NCBI RefSeq assembly: GCF_018687715.1
Contig: NC_056765.1
Coordinates: forward strand, 1,674,001 to 1,738,000
Length of the DNA: 64,000 nt
Direction of reading: 5' to 3'
DNA from: Carya illinoinensis
Lineage: Eukaryota; Streptophyta; Magnoliopsida; Fagales; Juglandaceae
Positions 31,069 through 44,653 of the stretch are shown in pieces. Under the pieces are notes generated by a model. It searched no databases. It saw only the letters and a list, made by a program, of their open reading frames with translations, and was not told where the DNA came from. The position numbers and the translations under genes are program-made. Position 1 is the stretch's first letter, and every line of letters begins with the position of its first letter.

Positions 31069-32102
31069 TGAAATTCTTGGTTCTGCCTCTGTTCATTGGT
31101 TTCATATTCCATTTTGATACCAAGAATCTGAGATATGCCACTGAAATTAGAAGTAAATCGTAGTTTTGAAGGCTATTTTTAGATAATCAATCATAAAGAA
31201 TACATTCTAAGCCGTCCATTCTGATTATGGTTTTCTACTTCTAGGTAGATCGGGAGAAAAAAAATTTTCTTATCAACCTTACGTCAAGATTTTCTTTCCT
31301 CTTCCATATCTTTTTTATTCCCACAGTTCTGTGCACCAAAGCAGATTCAGCAATGTGTTTAACTTTAAGTAGCCTCGCTTTTTAAAAATCTGGTGAATAG
31401 TGATGAATATTTTGGTATGACCTTCTATACCAAGCTGGAAAAAGCAATATGTCTCTTTAATGGACTTTTTGCACAATGTATGAGAAAAGACCTGAATCAC
31501 ATCTGAAGCCATGCATGCACACACGGCTATGTTTGGATATTGAGATAAGTTGAATTGAATTGTGAATACTAGTATTTTGTGGATCCAATTGAGATGTGTT
31601 TAACTTTTTTAGTTCCAAACTTAACCATTTTGAAGTGAATTTTAAAATTGTACTTCTGGACGTGCAGCTTGCTGATTACTTACTATATCGTTATTCTTCC
31701 TTCAGGTTCTGTGTTTTGGCTGCGTATCCTTGTACTCTGCGAAGGATGATATATATCTCCCATTTTTTTTCCCTTAATATAGAAGGACCTGTTTTATGCT
31801 ATTGAGTGTATACCTCCATTTTTCTTCTCTTTTGATTGTATTTCTCTGTAATGACATCAAAGAATAATTGTAATAGCAGTAAGGCTCCTTGTTTGAGTCT
31901 CTTAACCATTATTTCTTCTTTTCTCCCTTGTTTGAATCAAGCATTAAAAAGGAGTTAAAAAGTTTCTAAAGGATTGGTCTGCACAGTTTTGTGGGCCAAT
32001 TGTATATTGGAAGTTACTTTACTGTTTATTTAGCAATTTGTAAGGCTAGATTAATAATTCTTCAGCATTTCCCACCGATTTTATTCAAATATGCTGGAAG
32101 TA

Positions 32103-32278
32103 TGTACTGAGAACACCCAACTAGAGGGATGAAGAGAAAGAACACTCTCATGGAATATAAAGAGTTAGAAGGAATGGAAGCTATTTTTTGTACTGAGAAC
32201 ACCCAACTAGAGGGATGAAAAGAAAGAACACTCTCATGGAATATAAAGAGTTAGAAGGAATGGAAGCTATTTTTTGTA
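32103..32278. repeat. 86-bp perfect-looking tandem duplication
   Basis: Two consecutive units start tgtactgagaacacccaact. They differ at one visible base (gatgaagag versus gatgaaaag). The low divergence suggests a recent duplication just downstream of the uL18-like gene. Confidence 0.95.
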
Positions 32279-32485
32279 GGCTGCCATCTAAACATAAATA
32301 AACAGAATAAGCATAATGACTTCAATTCTAATACCATTCTCTCACAATCTTCAAAGATTCGAATATAAGAGACTTAAATGTAACAGTACCTTACAGAATA
32401 AGGGGTGTCCTGCCCACCCCAAGTTTTCCTATTTCAATCGCACAGAAAAGTTAAAGCATCTAAAACCTCTCTAAGCAAAGGGAAA

Positions 32486-34195
32486 TTAAACAAACATAAT
32501 CCCATTTTCCCTAATGGTGTCGATAACAATCCCTAGCTTACCCTCAATTCTCTCATTTTTTCTGGGCTCATAAGACATTGCAAATACATCAGCTTCCTTC
32601 GACCTCTCTGCAATCAGCTTCCCAATAACTCGACAGGCATTGTGATCGGTGAGTGATGGTAACGTAAACCTCAGGTCCCTGGAATTCGTGGTGGCAACAG
32701 ATATCACTTTGCTGGTGGCCCGATGCATAACTTTCGCATGGACAAATCGCTTTGAAAAGAAAACATTTAGTAAAAATGGTCTCATGTACATATCTGTCCT
32801 CTGTTTCCATGATTTCTTATTTGGTCTTTTAGCAGCCTCACTTCGAGATCTCCGGGTCCAGGCAGCTTGAATGAAAGAACCCTACAGACAGACAAAAGCG
32901 AGTTAATAGATTTCTTATCAATTCAACTTCTAAGTCGAAACTAACCAAACTATAAGAAAGAATGGCTTCTAAAGATGCAATCAGGTAGATATCATAGCTC
33001 ATGATAAAGTTCAACATTGCAGTCTGCCTAAATAAAACATTGATAGGTTCAATTAAAGAAGAAAAAGTGAAGACCAAAATGAACTCAACCTGAAATGAAA
33101 ATTTCTTCTTCAAAACTTAGAAGATAGAATGGCTCTTTCTCAAAAATATCAATAGACAGAATAAGCTTCTCTGGGGAAACTTCACCATGAAAGTTAATTC
33201 TAAAATAGCATGGTAAGTTCTTTGAGCCTTGTTCTTAATGCTAAGCTCGCATTCAAATACGAAAACTTTACTAACTCTCAATACAGCATTGTGGCATGTT
33301 CTACATCATTTTGAATGCGCTCCTTACCTTAAACAATTCATCCTGTACAACAAACAGAGCTCTCATCTGCAGTTTCTTTCACTACTTAGCACAACCATTC
33401 TATGTCGTACAACAAAAAGCTTCTTTGGAAGTACAAAACTGAGAAGGATACGACAAAGTATATAGGTTCCATTCATAATCCATTCTCGCAGATCATTTAC
33501 TTTTCATTATAAATAAATGGGGCATTCATAGTCTCAATTTCAGCAAAAATCAAAGCCACATCGATCAGAATTTTCTTATGGGAATCCAATGCATAATAGC
33601 ATTTTCCCCTTCTAAATTCAACACAACACACAATATTTGTTTACCACACAGAATAAAATGGGGTTTGATACTCTGGAAATAACTATTCTACTTGTACCCG
33701 TCCAAACTGGTTTGTTTATCAACTACTACAAAGCTTAAAAACGACTAAGATGGAGTAAAGGTTCAAGATTTCATTTCTGCTACCAAAGGGATTTGTTCGT
33801 CAAAAGAATTAATTGGGTTGTGAGCCAAAAGAAATTCAGTTCATGTGCATACACACCCAAACCCGACAAACCAACATCTGCTACGGCGAATTGGGTTTTC
33901 AACAATTTACAACATTCAAGAAAAACCAAGAAATAGCTCATCTAAATGGACTCTTGGTAAGTAAAAGGATGAAACAAATCATCTAAAATGTGGAAAATGA
34001 GAGATTGGCGAAAGTTGCATTTACCTTTTTGAGTATGGGTTTAGGTGGGACTGTAACGCAATTCGAGAAAATGCCGAGCTTGGGAAAGGAAGATGTCCAA
34101 GAAAGCGAAGTGGGTTTCAGTGAACGACTCGGAAGTAACTCAGCTGGAAGAATAAACGGTGACGAGGATGACGCGGGACTTGATATACACGCCAT
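32486..34195 (-). CDS. uL18 (L18p/L5e) family protein, probably organelle-targeted
   Basis: Two exons in plus coordinates, 34025-34195 (start) and 32486-32881 (stop), join in frame to 188 residues. The first 57 residues are Ser/Pro-rich with few acids, like a plastid or mitochondrial transit peptide. Then comes a basic linker (TRRSRSEAAKRPNKKSWK) and the uL18 fold: FVHAKVMHRATSKVISVATT, TDHNACRVIGKLIAERSKE and a C-terminal KNERIEGKLGIVIDTIRENG. Bacterial-type uL18 binds 5S rRNA in the large subunit; whether this paralogue is a true ribosomal protein is not shown. An upstream in-frame ATG at 34270 would add 25 residues; the 34195 start is preferred because a transit-like sequence begins there. 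Confidence 0.85.
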
Positions 34196-34299
34196 CTTTA
34201 AGCCTTGAAGCTCTGCTAGCTGCCTTCTCACAGTTTCGCTGTCCCGATAAGAATTGGGCCTTGTACACACAAAATACGAATATATACATCTCTTTCCAA

Positions 34300-34450
34300 A
34301 GATATCTCATTCAAGCTAATGATCTCAAATTGTTAAATAAAATATAAAAAATAATTTAATTTTTTTTAAATCTCACAATAAAAATTATATTTTAATAATA
34401 TTTTATTCAACTTTCAGTTAATATCATTTATATAACCAAATGAGATCTCA
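34300..34450. mobile_element. MITE relic (tentative)
   Basis: The internal stretch ataaaaattatattttaat, atattttattcaactttca matches the inside of the MITEs at 57698-57925 and 60612-60845. Its ends are degraded. It lies just upstream of the uL18-like gene. Confidence 0.45.
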
Positions 34451-35231
34451 ATTTTCACAAATAAAAAAAAAATGACAAATAAAATATGTATAAATTATCC
34501 AAGATTAATATGTTATTAAAACTTTTATATTAGGAAAAAAATACACTTGCTTTGCATCCTAGAAATGATTTAAAAATGCAGACTTTGTTGTTAAAACTAT
34601 CAAATAAAGCATATTATACTATCAAGTTATAAAAATACAATTCTTCTGTAGCCAAGCAAATATGTGGACCATTGGCGCACTAATGCTAACATGGCAAGGT
34701 CATTAAAAAAGAAAGAAGAGAGGGAAACCAAATAGGAATATAAAAAGAAGAAGAAAGAAGAATACTGAGTTTTGCCATTTTCATCTCTCCCTTCTGTGGT
34801 GTCTGCTCCTCCTTGACAGGTGGCTTCTCCTCCATAGGTACCTCAGGTGGCTTCTCTCCTCTTGCTCCTCCTCGATTGAGTGCTTAGATATAACTCTATT
34901 TTCACCATTTTCATCTCCACTGTAGATTGGCGGATCTCCTTCGTGACCACCTCTGCGAATCTCCTTTACCATTTTCATATCTGCTCACCAACTCCTTTCT
35001 TACTTTTTCTATCATCCTGAAGCACTACACAACTCTTCAAGTTCAGTTTCAAACTTTACATTAGAGTACATATGAGTTTAAGCAGGCCTCGCACCTAGCA
35101 TACAACTTTTATATGTAAAAATTGCCTTCTTGAAAACTAAATTTAAAACCATACTTTTGAAAACCACAAAATCAACATATATCCGCAACACAAAATCGAC
35201 CACCTCCTAAATTTAATGAAACTATTGCTGG

Positions 35232-35246
35232 GATATATATATAGAG

Positions 35247-35295
<49 letters not shown>
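35232..35295. repeat. Compound (TA)n(CA)n(TA)n microsatellite
   Basis: A block of about 17 AC units with TA units on both sides. Confidence 0.95.
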
Positions 35296-36455
35296 CCTTA
35301 GTAAACTTGAGAAGAAGAAGCAAGCGAGTTCGATAAATCATGGAGAATAAAAAGAGCAACACTCATCTTTTGGGTTAGGGTTCAGAATCCAAATATAAGG
35401 GTTTAACTTGAGAAGAAGCATTCCTCCGCGATGGTAGTGAGAGACAAAAATTGGGAGAGGATACCACGAGACTCGACAAGAGAGGAGACATGTTTTACAG
35501 AGAATGGAGAGAGAATGGAAACAATGGGAGAGAGAGAAAGAGAGAGGGGGAACCTGTCAAAACAGTGCAAAATGACGTCGTCTCATCGTTTTAAAATTCA
35601 TTCCCGCTTTTACCTCCAATGCACCGTTTAAATAAACAGTACATGTACGACATTGGTGGGCATCGGTGCACCAACATGCCTATACCCAGAGTTTTCTTTA
35701 AATTAAAAAAAAAGTGACACTTTACAATAGTTTACATTATAATTCAAATTAAGAAAATGATACACAAACAAGTATTTTTTACAATTTTGTAAACAATTTT
35801 TTTAAATGATGGAAATTTTTGTAAAATAATTTATAAAAATAACATCGTTTTATAGAAATATCCTCAATTTAAAATATAATTGTAAAAAAAGTTGTAAAAA
35901 AAATTATACGGTATTATTACTCAATCAATTATAGCTATTAAAATAAGTAAAAATAAGTGCATAATATATATATTTTAATTTTGAAACTGAGATCATCAAT
36001 CATTTTAATCATCAATATGGCATTCAGCCAGTACAAGAGGTCTGATGCAATCAGCAATACAATCAATATCCAAATGTTCTTGATCTAAAATCAACTGTTG
36101 TCTTTGCTAAGTGATGTACAACACCATTCAGTTCCTTCTCCACATGCTGTATAATCCACTTTGCATTACAAAACACTCATATGATGACTGATACAAGACA
36201 TTGTAGATTCCCAACAATAGGATCCTGCATCTTAATTGCTTTAACTGCCTGACTTAAATCACCCTCAATAATTATAGAATCGAGACGCAATTCTTGACAT
36301 AATACAATCTTGATGGTTAGATCTTTTGAATTATAAATCCAATTGAAACTTTTGGATTGAATAATTCATCATGTGATTCATATTATACAAGTAAGTCAAT
36401 AAGAATTTTTTATGCCACATATTAAAATAAATGTCATATTTCGATTTTGGGTGGT

Positions 36456-36698
36456 GATAGGGTTGTTATCCTATTACTGCCCATTTACTACTTATAAGGT
36501 ATTAGAAATTTTTTATTTTTTTATCATTTTCTTTTAAGTATTATTTTAATATCCTTAGCCATTAAGAAAAAAATTAAAAAATATATATAATTTTACTAAT
36601 AGTCACTTCCTTAACCATCAAATAAAATAATTTTTTTTAAAAAAAATCAAATACAAAAAAAATAGTAAATGAGCAGTAGAATGGTAATAACCTTATCA
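36456..36698. mobile_element. MITE with about 35-bp inverted repeats
   Basis: The left end (tgatagggttgttatcctat, then tactgcccatttacta) matches the right end on the opposite strand (tgataaggttattaccattc, then tactgctcatttacta). The total length is about 243 bp with an AT-rich centre. There is no coding capacity. Confidence 0.8.
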
Positions 36699-38057
36699 TT
36701 TTCCTTCGATTTTTAAGTGACCATTAATTTACAAATCTCATGAAACTCAAATAATTTACAAGTTTTGATTTTGCTAAATAAATACTTTTTTTAGTGGAAT
36801 TTATTATAATTTTAAAAATAATTAAAATATTAATTATTTTTTAGTATATTGATGTAAAAATTTTACACGTCAGTAGTATATTAGTTGTATAAAAAATAAG
36901 ACTTAGAAATAATTTTTCTCAAATGAAATCCATAAATTTATTGCCCTATATTTGCAATTACTTGACAACATATATATATATATTTCAAAAGATTTTTTTT
37001 TTTACAGCAATAAACTTACACGTGACCAATATATAATTGTCCCAAGACTCTCAACAATAATCACAAAAGAAAGAAGTTTTATTTAAGTAATGTTATATAT
37101 AATTTTAAAATATATAAGTTTCGTATATTATTTTTGAAAAAAATGAAATTTATGTTTTAAAAATAAAATTTTTAAATCTTAAATTTGTCAACTTTATTTT
37201 AAAGAAATATTAATGCTTTAACATAATAAAAATTTATAAATTATATTATATTATATTGTATTTATTATTTTGAAACGAAATTTATTGATTTTTGTTTTAG
37301 AATTGTTACAATATAAAAAAAATTATCTAAAAATAAACTTATATGATATACGATAATGAAATCATAAATTTATTTTATAATAAAAAGGTTTTTATAATTT
37401 AACTTAATATATAATTAATTTATAAATTTATTTACAGTAATATTATATACAGTTATTTTTATATATTTTTTATACATTTTATTGATATAATTAATTAGAT
37501 TAATTTTTTTTATTATATAACTAATCATATTATTAATTTAAATGTTTCCAATGTTGTTCAATTGATGAAGAGAATATTAATACATCATCTATATAAACTA
37601 TAGAAAAATGGGTGAAAGGTGTAAATATTTCGTTCATAATATTTTGAAATTCACTAGGAGCATTTTTTAATCCGAAAGGCATAACATTCCATTCATAATG
37701 TCGTATAGAAGTTTTGATTTATTTATATTGTAAAGTATTTTCCTTTCTGTTTTTGATGGAATGGAAGTGCTTACCGAATCGAATCTAGATCTCACCTAAA
37801 GGCTAAAGGCCCCTCGAGGCTTGAGCGTAGGAATGTGCCCGTGTTTCCGAGACGAGGCAGAAGAAGAAGACAAAGAAGAAGGACGAAGTCGACGACTCAT
37901 TGAGTATTGCCGCAAAGCATTTTCCTCTGGGATCTAGATCAGATCCTCCGTTGCCATGGTTCCTGATCGTCTTTCTGCTTAGTTAATTTCATTTCCATGC
38001 TCTGCTTCAAAAACCACCACAAGTGAATTATCAAAACATACGAAAGAAAAGGAGGCA

Positions 38058-41000
38058 ATGTCGTCGCGTAGGTTTTCCTTCTTCGGGAGCGGCGGGGGTT
38101 CCAACGCGGCCGACGCTTCCTCCAATTCCGAAATCCAGCCCACTCTGAAGCTCCAAGCCGACAAAGAAGTGTACAGGCCTGGTGATCCCATTATCGTCTC
38201 CGTCCAGATCTCCAATTCCCATGCCACCGAAGATCTCTCTATCTCCCTCTTTCTCGAGCGCCTTAGTTTCGAGATCAAAGGCATCCAGAAGCTCGACTCC
38301 CAGTGGTTCGCCACTCAGAAGCCTTTGCCTGGATCCAAGCAAAGAAGAGGTTCGCAATCGAAATTGCTTGATATTCTATTTATTTTTCAGGATTTAAGCT
38401 CAAGAAGTGATTGTATGTAGGTGAATATGTATTTATGGACTGCACGGTACCGGCAATGGTTTCTAATCAAATCGTTTCCTCTGGAGCCACTAAATCATGT
38501 AAGCTCGTTTTTAGTTTATGTAACCTTTTTCTTTTACTTGATTGTGTAATACAATAGGGCGTTTTGTGGACTCTCGAATAGCTTATTCGGATTTTTTTTT
38601 TCATTCTTTTCTCTTTAATCAATTAATTGGCGTCTAAAGTTTCCCATTTTATCATATTGACACGGGCCAATTGATCTTGTGAAACATTCAATGCTATTTT
38701 CAGATGTGGTGCGAACTGTATTGCCAACCGTTATACCACCTTCATACAAGGGTGCCACGGTTCGCTACTTTTACTACGTCAAAAGTACATTTTCTGGACA
38801 GTGGCTGATACTGGAAAATGGCCACTCTAATAGAGAATCAGTAAAAGATCTTACCGAACTGGTTGGTTTCATTCAACTTGGTTTAGTGATTGCTGCAATG
38901 CCTCTATTGATGTGGCTTAATTAATTTATTTTGGCATTAGATCATTGCATTGTTACAGGGTATATGATATCTGCTGTCCGTTGAAAATACATTTTATTAC
39001 ATGGTGCCAAGTTCAAGAAGCTGATTTTTTTTTTACCTTTTTGGTGTCTCTTTCAATATATTGATTTAGTATAAGCTGTTGGATTTAAAATTTTCGGATA
39101 TTTTAATCAATACAGGAAGCTCGTATTCCATTACAAGTATGGGCTACTCAAAAAACTAGTGGCTTGCTTATGGAAGAAGGTCAAAGCGATGGTGAGTTAT
39201 ATTTCTAGTTCCATTTACTGCAGAGTATAAATGGAGTCCTATTGTTCAAGTACAGGCTCGAGAATTATTAAGTCAACATATGGAATCTCTCCTTGAAGGA
39301 AAATTCTGAATATTACAGTGTTTGAAATATTCCTTGTTGTTTACGAATTTTTAGAATTCACATTACATTTAAATCACATTGACGTACTAGTGTTGATTAT
39401 TATGTAAAAATTGGTGTACTCAAATCTTATTAACCCAAAAAGTTTTAAAATGAGTACCTGAGAAGTATTCTTATTTCTTGTATTGTCAATGTTTTCAGGG
39501 ATTGTTCCTTCTACAACCATCCAAACAGATATATTCTGGAAAGAAATGAATGGAGACTCTGATTGGGTAGGCTGTTAATAGTACTTTTTTACTCGTTTTG
39601 CATAAGGTCATCATACATCCTGTTCTTTCAAGAAATTCTTTCCATTTAAGAGCGTTGGAACACTGATAAATAAGAAAAAAGAAAAAAAAAGGAGCTTTGG
39701 AATAGAAAATTAACTCATTAGTTTATGTTTTAATTAAAGTAGAATTACTTCCTTACAGGTCAGAGCTAATGATATATATTTATATGAGAGCTTTGGAATA
39801 GAAAATTAACCCATTAGTTTATGTTTTAATATTAAGTAGATTTACTTCCTTGCAGGTCAGAGCTAATGATTTATATGATGGCATTGAGGAAGGCTATGAA
39901 AGTTCGAGGGATGAGATCTCATCTGTTTCCTCCTACAATCCCATGAAAGAACATGTGCAGAGAACCTTTGGAAGTGCACTATCCTTGCAATCATCTTCTG
40001 CAAGGTCTTTAAGTAAGGATGTTCAATATGTTGAAGGAGAGCGTACAAGCTTATCTTTAAATGTTCCACTTCCTCGACTGTCAGTGGCTGAGGTTTTACA
40101 TGATTCAAGTGCTGGTGAGTCAGTCCTCTTAGTAACTCTCTTTGTGCTCCAACCCTATATATGTTTTGCTGTTCATAATTGCAATAATGGATGATTTCAG
40201 TTCCTGAATGCCGCTTAATACATGTGATGTCATTAAAATATTATGTTTTGTTGATCAGAATAGCAGCTTTTTGAATAACGCTTAGTTTTGCAAACAGATG
40301 GTTTGTCACCGCAGAAGCTGGCTGCCATTGTCTCCCCAAGCCATCAGCGGAAGCTTCTAAAGCCCCTTTCTGCAGATGATGAAACAACACTATCCTCTTC
40401 ACCGAGATCAGAAACTGTTGAACCTTTAGCATGTAAATTACCACACTTTCTTCTGCTTCAAATAAATTCACACGCTTTTCATATGTGATCAATTGAATCC
40501 AGTGTGTTATAAGTCCCGGTAAACTAATTTGATGCAAACATTTTCCGCAGCAGAAGGCTTTATTCGAGGAAGGTCTTACAATATCAGGCTGGATGATCAA
40601 GTTCTTCTTAGATTTTCTCCGAAAAACTCTGACTCAACTTATTACTTCAGTGACATGGTAATTTCAGTTTGAGAATGCTAAGGACCTCTGTGAAGGTCTG
40701 TTCTTTGCATGGTGAGTGTGCCATGCATCTTTGTGGGTCCCAGTGCATGAATCTGCACCAGAGTGGGGCCCATATAAATGCACAGGCCATATCCAACGGC
40801 AAAGATCTGACCCTCACACGCTTGTAGCAGTCCAGTCCTCTTTCTATTTTATACAAATGTCTTGTGCCTCTCTCTCTCTCTCTCTCCGCCCCCTTTTTTT
40901 GTTTTCAGTTTTTTGGTTATTTTTCCCATTTTCTTCAACCTGTGTTGGTAACAGATCGGGGGAACTCTTACTTTCTTTCATGAAGAAGGAGCTAGGAGAT

Positions 41001-43453
41001 GTCTTGAGGTAATGGCGGTTGCATAGATGGTAGAACAATCAACTACGACAAATACTGATTTGCTTAGTGTTATTGACGCTTCATAAAAGGATTTTTATTC
41101 TAGGTTTCGATAACATTAGAGACTTCAGAGACTATAGGTCGGCAATTTGTCCATCCTTCTCGGAGGAATTCTCCCACGATTACAAAGGTATTATTTTTTT
41201 ATTATTAGTTTTTAAAATTGAAGATAGCAATTGCATGATGGATCAGGTGTTGTGCCTTTGTTGAAGACAGATTACACTTGATTACTTCTTTGTCCAAGTT
41301 AGTATGGGCTGTATGAATTGTGGTTGCTATATCCATCTGCGTATGGAGATGACAATTGGTATATAGTCTTGTGTTGCAGATAAATGGAAGTGTTTGTTAG
41401 GCATTGAAATTTCATTATTATTATCTACTTATAACAAAAAAAAAAAAAAAAATTTAATTATTATCTCATTCTTGGAAATCTACTCTATTTGGGGCTGCTA
41501 GCGAAGAACAGAGCCTTCACGAATTTCTCAGCTCGTCTTGACAATAGGTTTGCTCAAGATCATTTATTGATGAAGTGATCAGAGCACAAGCTTAGATATA
41601 TAGCTTGTCCAGTCTTTTTTCCATCTTGCTCGTTGATCTATATCATCTTATCTTTGGATGGCCACACTTTTCTCTTCCTTTTTGCTTTGGCTTTTTGGGA
41701 GAAAATTCTAGATTTCATCAGGCAGGGATTCTAGTTTTGCCTTCTATTCTTGTTTCCTACCCCCTATCTTTTGTTTGTGTGAGATTTGTGGCGGGTATTT
41801 GCCACACTTCTTTTAATATTTTGTTTTTTCATGGATATTTCTGCTCTGATTAGGGTTCTAAATCAAGTTTCTTTCTATAAATCTCAAGTCCATCAAAATT
41901 GTATACCTAAAGCTTCAGTGAGATGTGTAAGTGTCAAGAATACATGTGAGGTGTTGTGTTTCAGTTTATGCTCAAGTTTCTGATGAAATATGCTGAGCTA
42001 AGCTTCCAACGAGACAAGCTTTAGTTTGGAAAATCTATGGTCGACCTGAGTCTGAAACACTTAGCTAAGCTCAACTCAATCTCAAGTCGAGTCTGGACAT
42101 TTTCTAAATGTGTAGGGCTGAGTGTGAACAACTTATTTAGCTCTACTTGGTTTGACGGCAGGTTTAATTCTATTATACTCAGCAAAATCTTATGTTTGAT
42201 GCAACCCATTTTGCTCTCTCCCTTTTATGCAACACTTTATTTTGATGATCTTGATACTTGTGTGCTTGCCATTTAAATCTTTTTGTTGGCACACAAATTA
42301 CAGAATAGTTACCTTTTATTTGTTTCTGATTTTTGTTTCTTTTTCTTCCTTTTTCCCTTGGTAGTGTTCTTTCCATTCAATCATGTCTGTCATGCATCAG
42401 TTTATGTTGTAATCATACTTCTTACATTGGCATTAAAATGCTCAGATGCATAAAGCTACTAATTTAAAATGCTTGCTGGAATAACCGAAAGAGTATAATG
42501 AATTTGGGCTAGATAAAAGTTATTTATGTTGCGAACTTATCTCAATACTTGTAGGTGACTTAATGACCTATCAAAAAAATAAACTTGTAGGTGACTTAAT
42601 GATTTTATTTGGTGCCATGTTTGTTGGATCAATATTTCCAGGTTCAAAGTGATCATTACGAGGTTGTTGCGGATTTGGTGCAAACAAGCTTTCTTTTCTC
42701 CATTCCCATGGATGGGCCCATGTCCTTTTCAACTCCTCATGTATCTGTGCAATGGTCGCTTCGGTTTGAATTTTTTACCACTCCGAAGAATGTGGATTGG
42801 ACCAGGTATGCCCTTAAATAGCATTGTTACTGTCTTGCTTTCTTTCAATCCAGATGATTAGAGTGGTGGGAAGATTCCCATGTTATAATAGCATTTTCTT
42901 TCAATCCAGATGTGAAGTACATGATGCACTAAGATTATATGACATGGCTGTACCTATAAAAGAAAGATTATATGATATGGAAGTGAGAGATTATTATAGT
43001 TTTCTTTGGAAACCAGTCATTTAAATGATGAAACAAGAATAGACTATAGCCCAAAAAAAAAAAAAAAAAAGACTCGATGCATATATTTGATTTTCTTGTG
43101 GGTGTGAGTTAAGGTGACAAGTTTGATATCAATTTATTGGAAATTAAAGGTTTTCACAATTAATGCTAGCCTTTTGCTGTTCTATGTCAACTTGAAGTGT
43201 GCTTTTCAGCAAGAGATTTTAATTGTACCTGACTATATGATATTTCAACAATTGAGAATTCTTGTCACCTCTGTCCTAAAATACTTCAAATGCCCTCGAC
43301 TTCAGATATGAGCACCCCCTCCTGATAGAGGGAAGAGACAAAAGTGAGTGGGTTCTCCCAATTACTGTTCACGCACCTCCCCCTGGGAATTCTGCTGCTC
43401 ACACTCGCAATGAGAAATCTCTCTCATTGGAACCCCTATGGGTACATAATTGA
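38058..43453 (+). CDS. RGP1: RGP1 homologue (Ric1-Rgp1 Rab-GEF complex subunit)
   Basis: In yeast and animals Rgp1 pairs with Ric1 to activate the Golgi Rab Ypt6/Rab6; the plant role is inferred. Twelve exons join in frame to 540 residues: 38058-38349, 38421-38498, 38704-38861, 39116-39191, 39499-39566, 39856-40114, 40298-40432, 40551-40657, 40955-41008, 41104-41187, 42642-42805, 43306-43453. The N-terminal arrestin-like beta domain carries LKLQADKEVYRPGDPIIVSV and later VRTVLPTVIPPSYKG. The Ser-rich middle (about 220-330) is probably disordered. The C-terminal Rgp1 core has GRSYNIRLDDQVLLRFSPKN, YYFSDMIGGTLTFFHEEGA and HVSVQWSLRFEFFTTP. Exon 6 has a duplicated acceptor region just upstream. 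Confidence 0.92.
39692..39884 (+). repeat. Tandem duplication of an RGP1 3' splice site
   Basis: Two units about 96 bp long, both starting gagctttggaatagaaaatt. Each contains a pyrimidine-rich stretch, an AG acceptor (39757-39758 and 39854-39855) and the first codons of exon 6 (gtcagagctaatgat). The downstream copy joins the long open exon; the upstream copy reaches a stop after 16 codons. Confidence 0.95.
42547..42602 (+). mobile_element. 16-bp insertion flanked by a 20-bp direct repeat (LINE stub?)
   Basis: The sequence acttgtaggtgacttaatga occurs at 42547-42566 and 42583-42602. Between them is cctatcaaaaaaataa, which resembles the last bases of the local LINE tails (ctTATCAAAAA). A TSD plus an A-rich stub fits an extremely 5'-truncated LINE insertion. 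Confidence 0.55.
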
Positions 43454-44653
43454 AAGGTAAAATTAACTCCTTTACTAATTGAAGTTGCTTTATTAACAAA
43501 TGAATTTGTTAACATCATTATAGATAGAGACCTACTTGTTTTTTTAGAGAATTACAAAATCTACTATTTGAGTTTTGTAGCAAACTCATCATCTCAAGAA
43601 CTATTGTTCTGAATTTGCTTCTGTTCTGCAAATATTTAGAACTATGGTTAAAACTCAGTATCATGAAATGATGAGAATCTAAATCTTAATTTTTTTTTTC
43701 TTTTTAATGGTTTTGATAGAATAAGCTTTCTTCGTGATACAGGTAGATCTAACTGGCTGAAATACAAATCTTATAGCCAGATTAGCAACTGTGAGGCTCA
43801 ACATTTCTTCAGAGACACTTCCCATTCAAATACATGATTGACAAGCTGAAGCACTTTGAAGAATGATGAGAGTAATCACAGTGCTACACTTCCATTTATG
43901 GTTGGCTTCAAATGCAGTTCATCTTCGGAATGCATCAGTAATGCATGCATGTTGTGCCTTAGTAGTGATTTTTCATTCTTATTGTTTCCGTTTAGAACCA
44001 CATTCAGCTGAATAGTTTCATCTATATAGAAAGTGCCTTGAGGTGTCTCATCTAATGAAAGATCTCCAGTCATCGCTACCAGCCTACTGCTTATATGTCC
44101 ACTAAGCCTCAAGCCTGTCAAACCATTCATCTTCCTCCCCTCTCTCTTTATTTCCTGTCTCTGGCACTTACGCCTTTTCACTTAGAACAGGTACATTTTC
44201 TTGGTGTTCATGTCTTCGGTGCTAAAAGACTTATCTTTACTTTCAAGCAATGAGGGACATGCAAACAATCGATGATCTACCTTGTTAGAAGATATTCTGG
44301 ATTAATCGACACTAACTATATGGTAACTGGGAACAGCTTCCTTAAAACATTATTCATTTGATTGTTTCTGTTTTTGTGCCATCTTTTAATTTTATATGGA
44401 GTGAGACTTTGCTGTATATACTATATTCATGACCGCATTTTTCTTTCTTTCCCTTTGTAATGAGAAAAGCGTTTTAGTACAGTCAATTATTATTCTTTGG
44501 GCATATGCATTATTTATTTCTTTATTTGGTTAAAATGGGGGGAAAAAACAGCTCCAAAAGAGTCTTCAAACCAGTTCTACAGAGAACAGTTGAGAAAAGG
44601 AAACCATGTGTGCCCTTGTCTACCTCTGACCCCAAGCCAAAGAATAAATACAT

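Larger units (their letters stand above)
30800..32485. other. Tail-to-tail gap between UMP-CMP kinase and the uL18-like gene
   Basis: Begins with the kinase 3' UTR, which may extend across an intron (30843 to about 31668) to near 31870. It also holds a 27-base C run at 31027-31053 followed by an A run, and the 86-bp tandem repeat at 32103-32278. No further gene was recognised. Confidence 0.55.
34451..38057. other. Head-to-head gap between the uL18-like gene and RGP1
   Basis: About 3.6 kb of mostly AT-rich DNA with a CA/TA microsatellite and one MITE. The GC-richer part 34750-35650 has short frames but nothing recognisable. The RGP1 5' UTR probably begins after about 37800. Confidence 0.55.

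Noticed and set aside
43876..44181. 101-codon minus-strand ORF downstream of RGP1
   Set aside because: Not recognisable; probably antisense to the RGP1 3' UTR.
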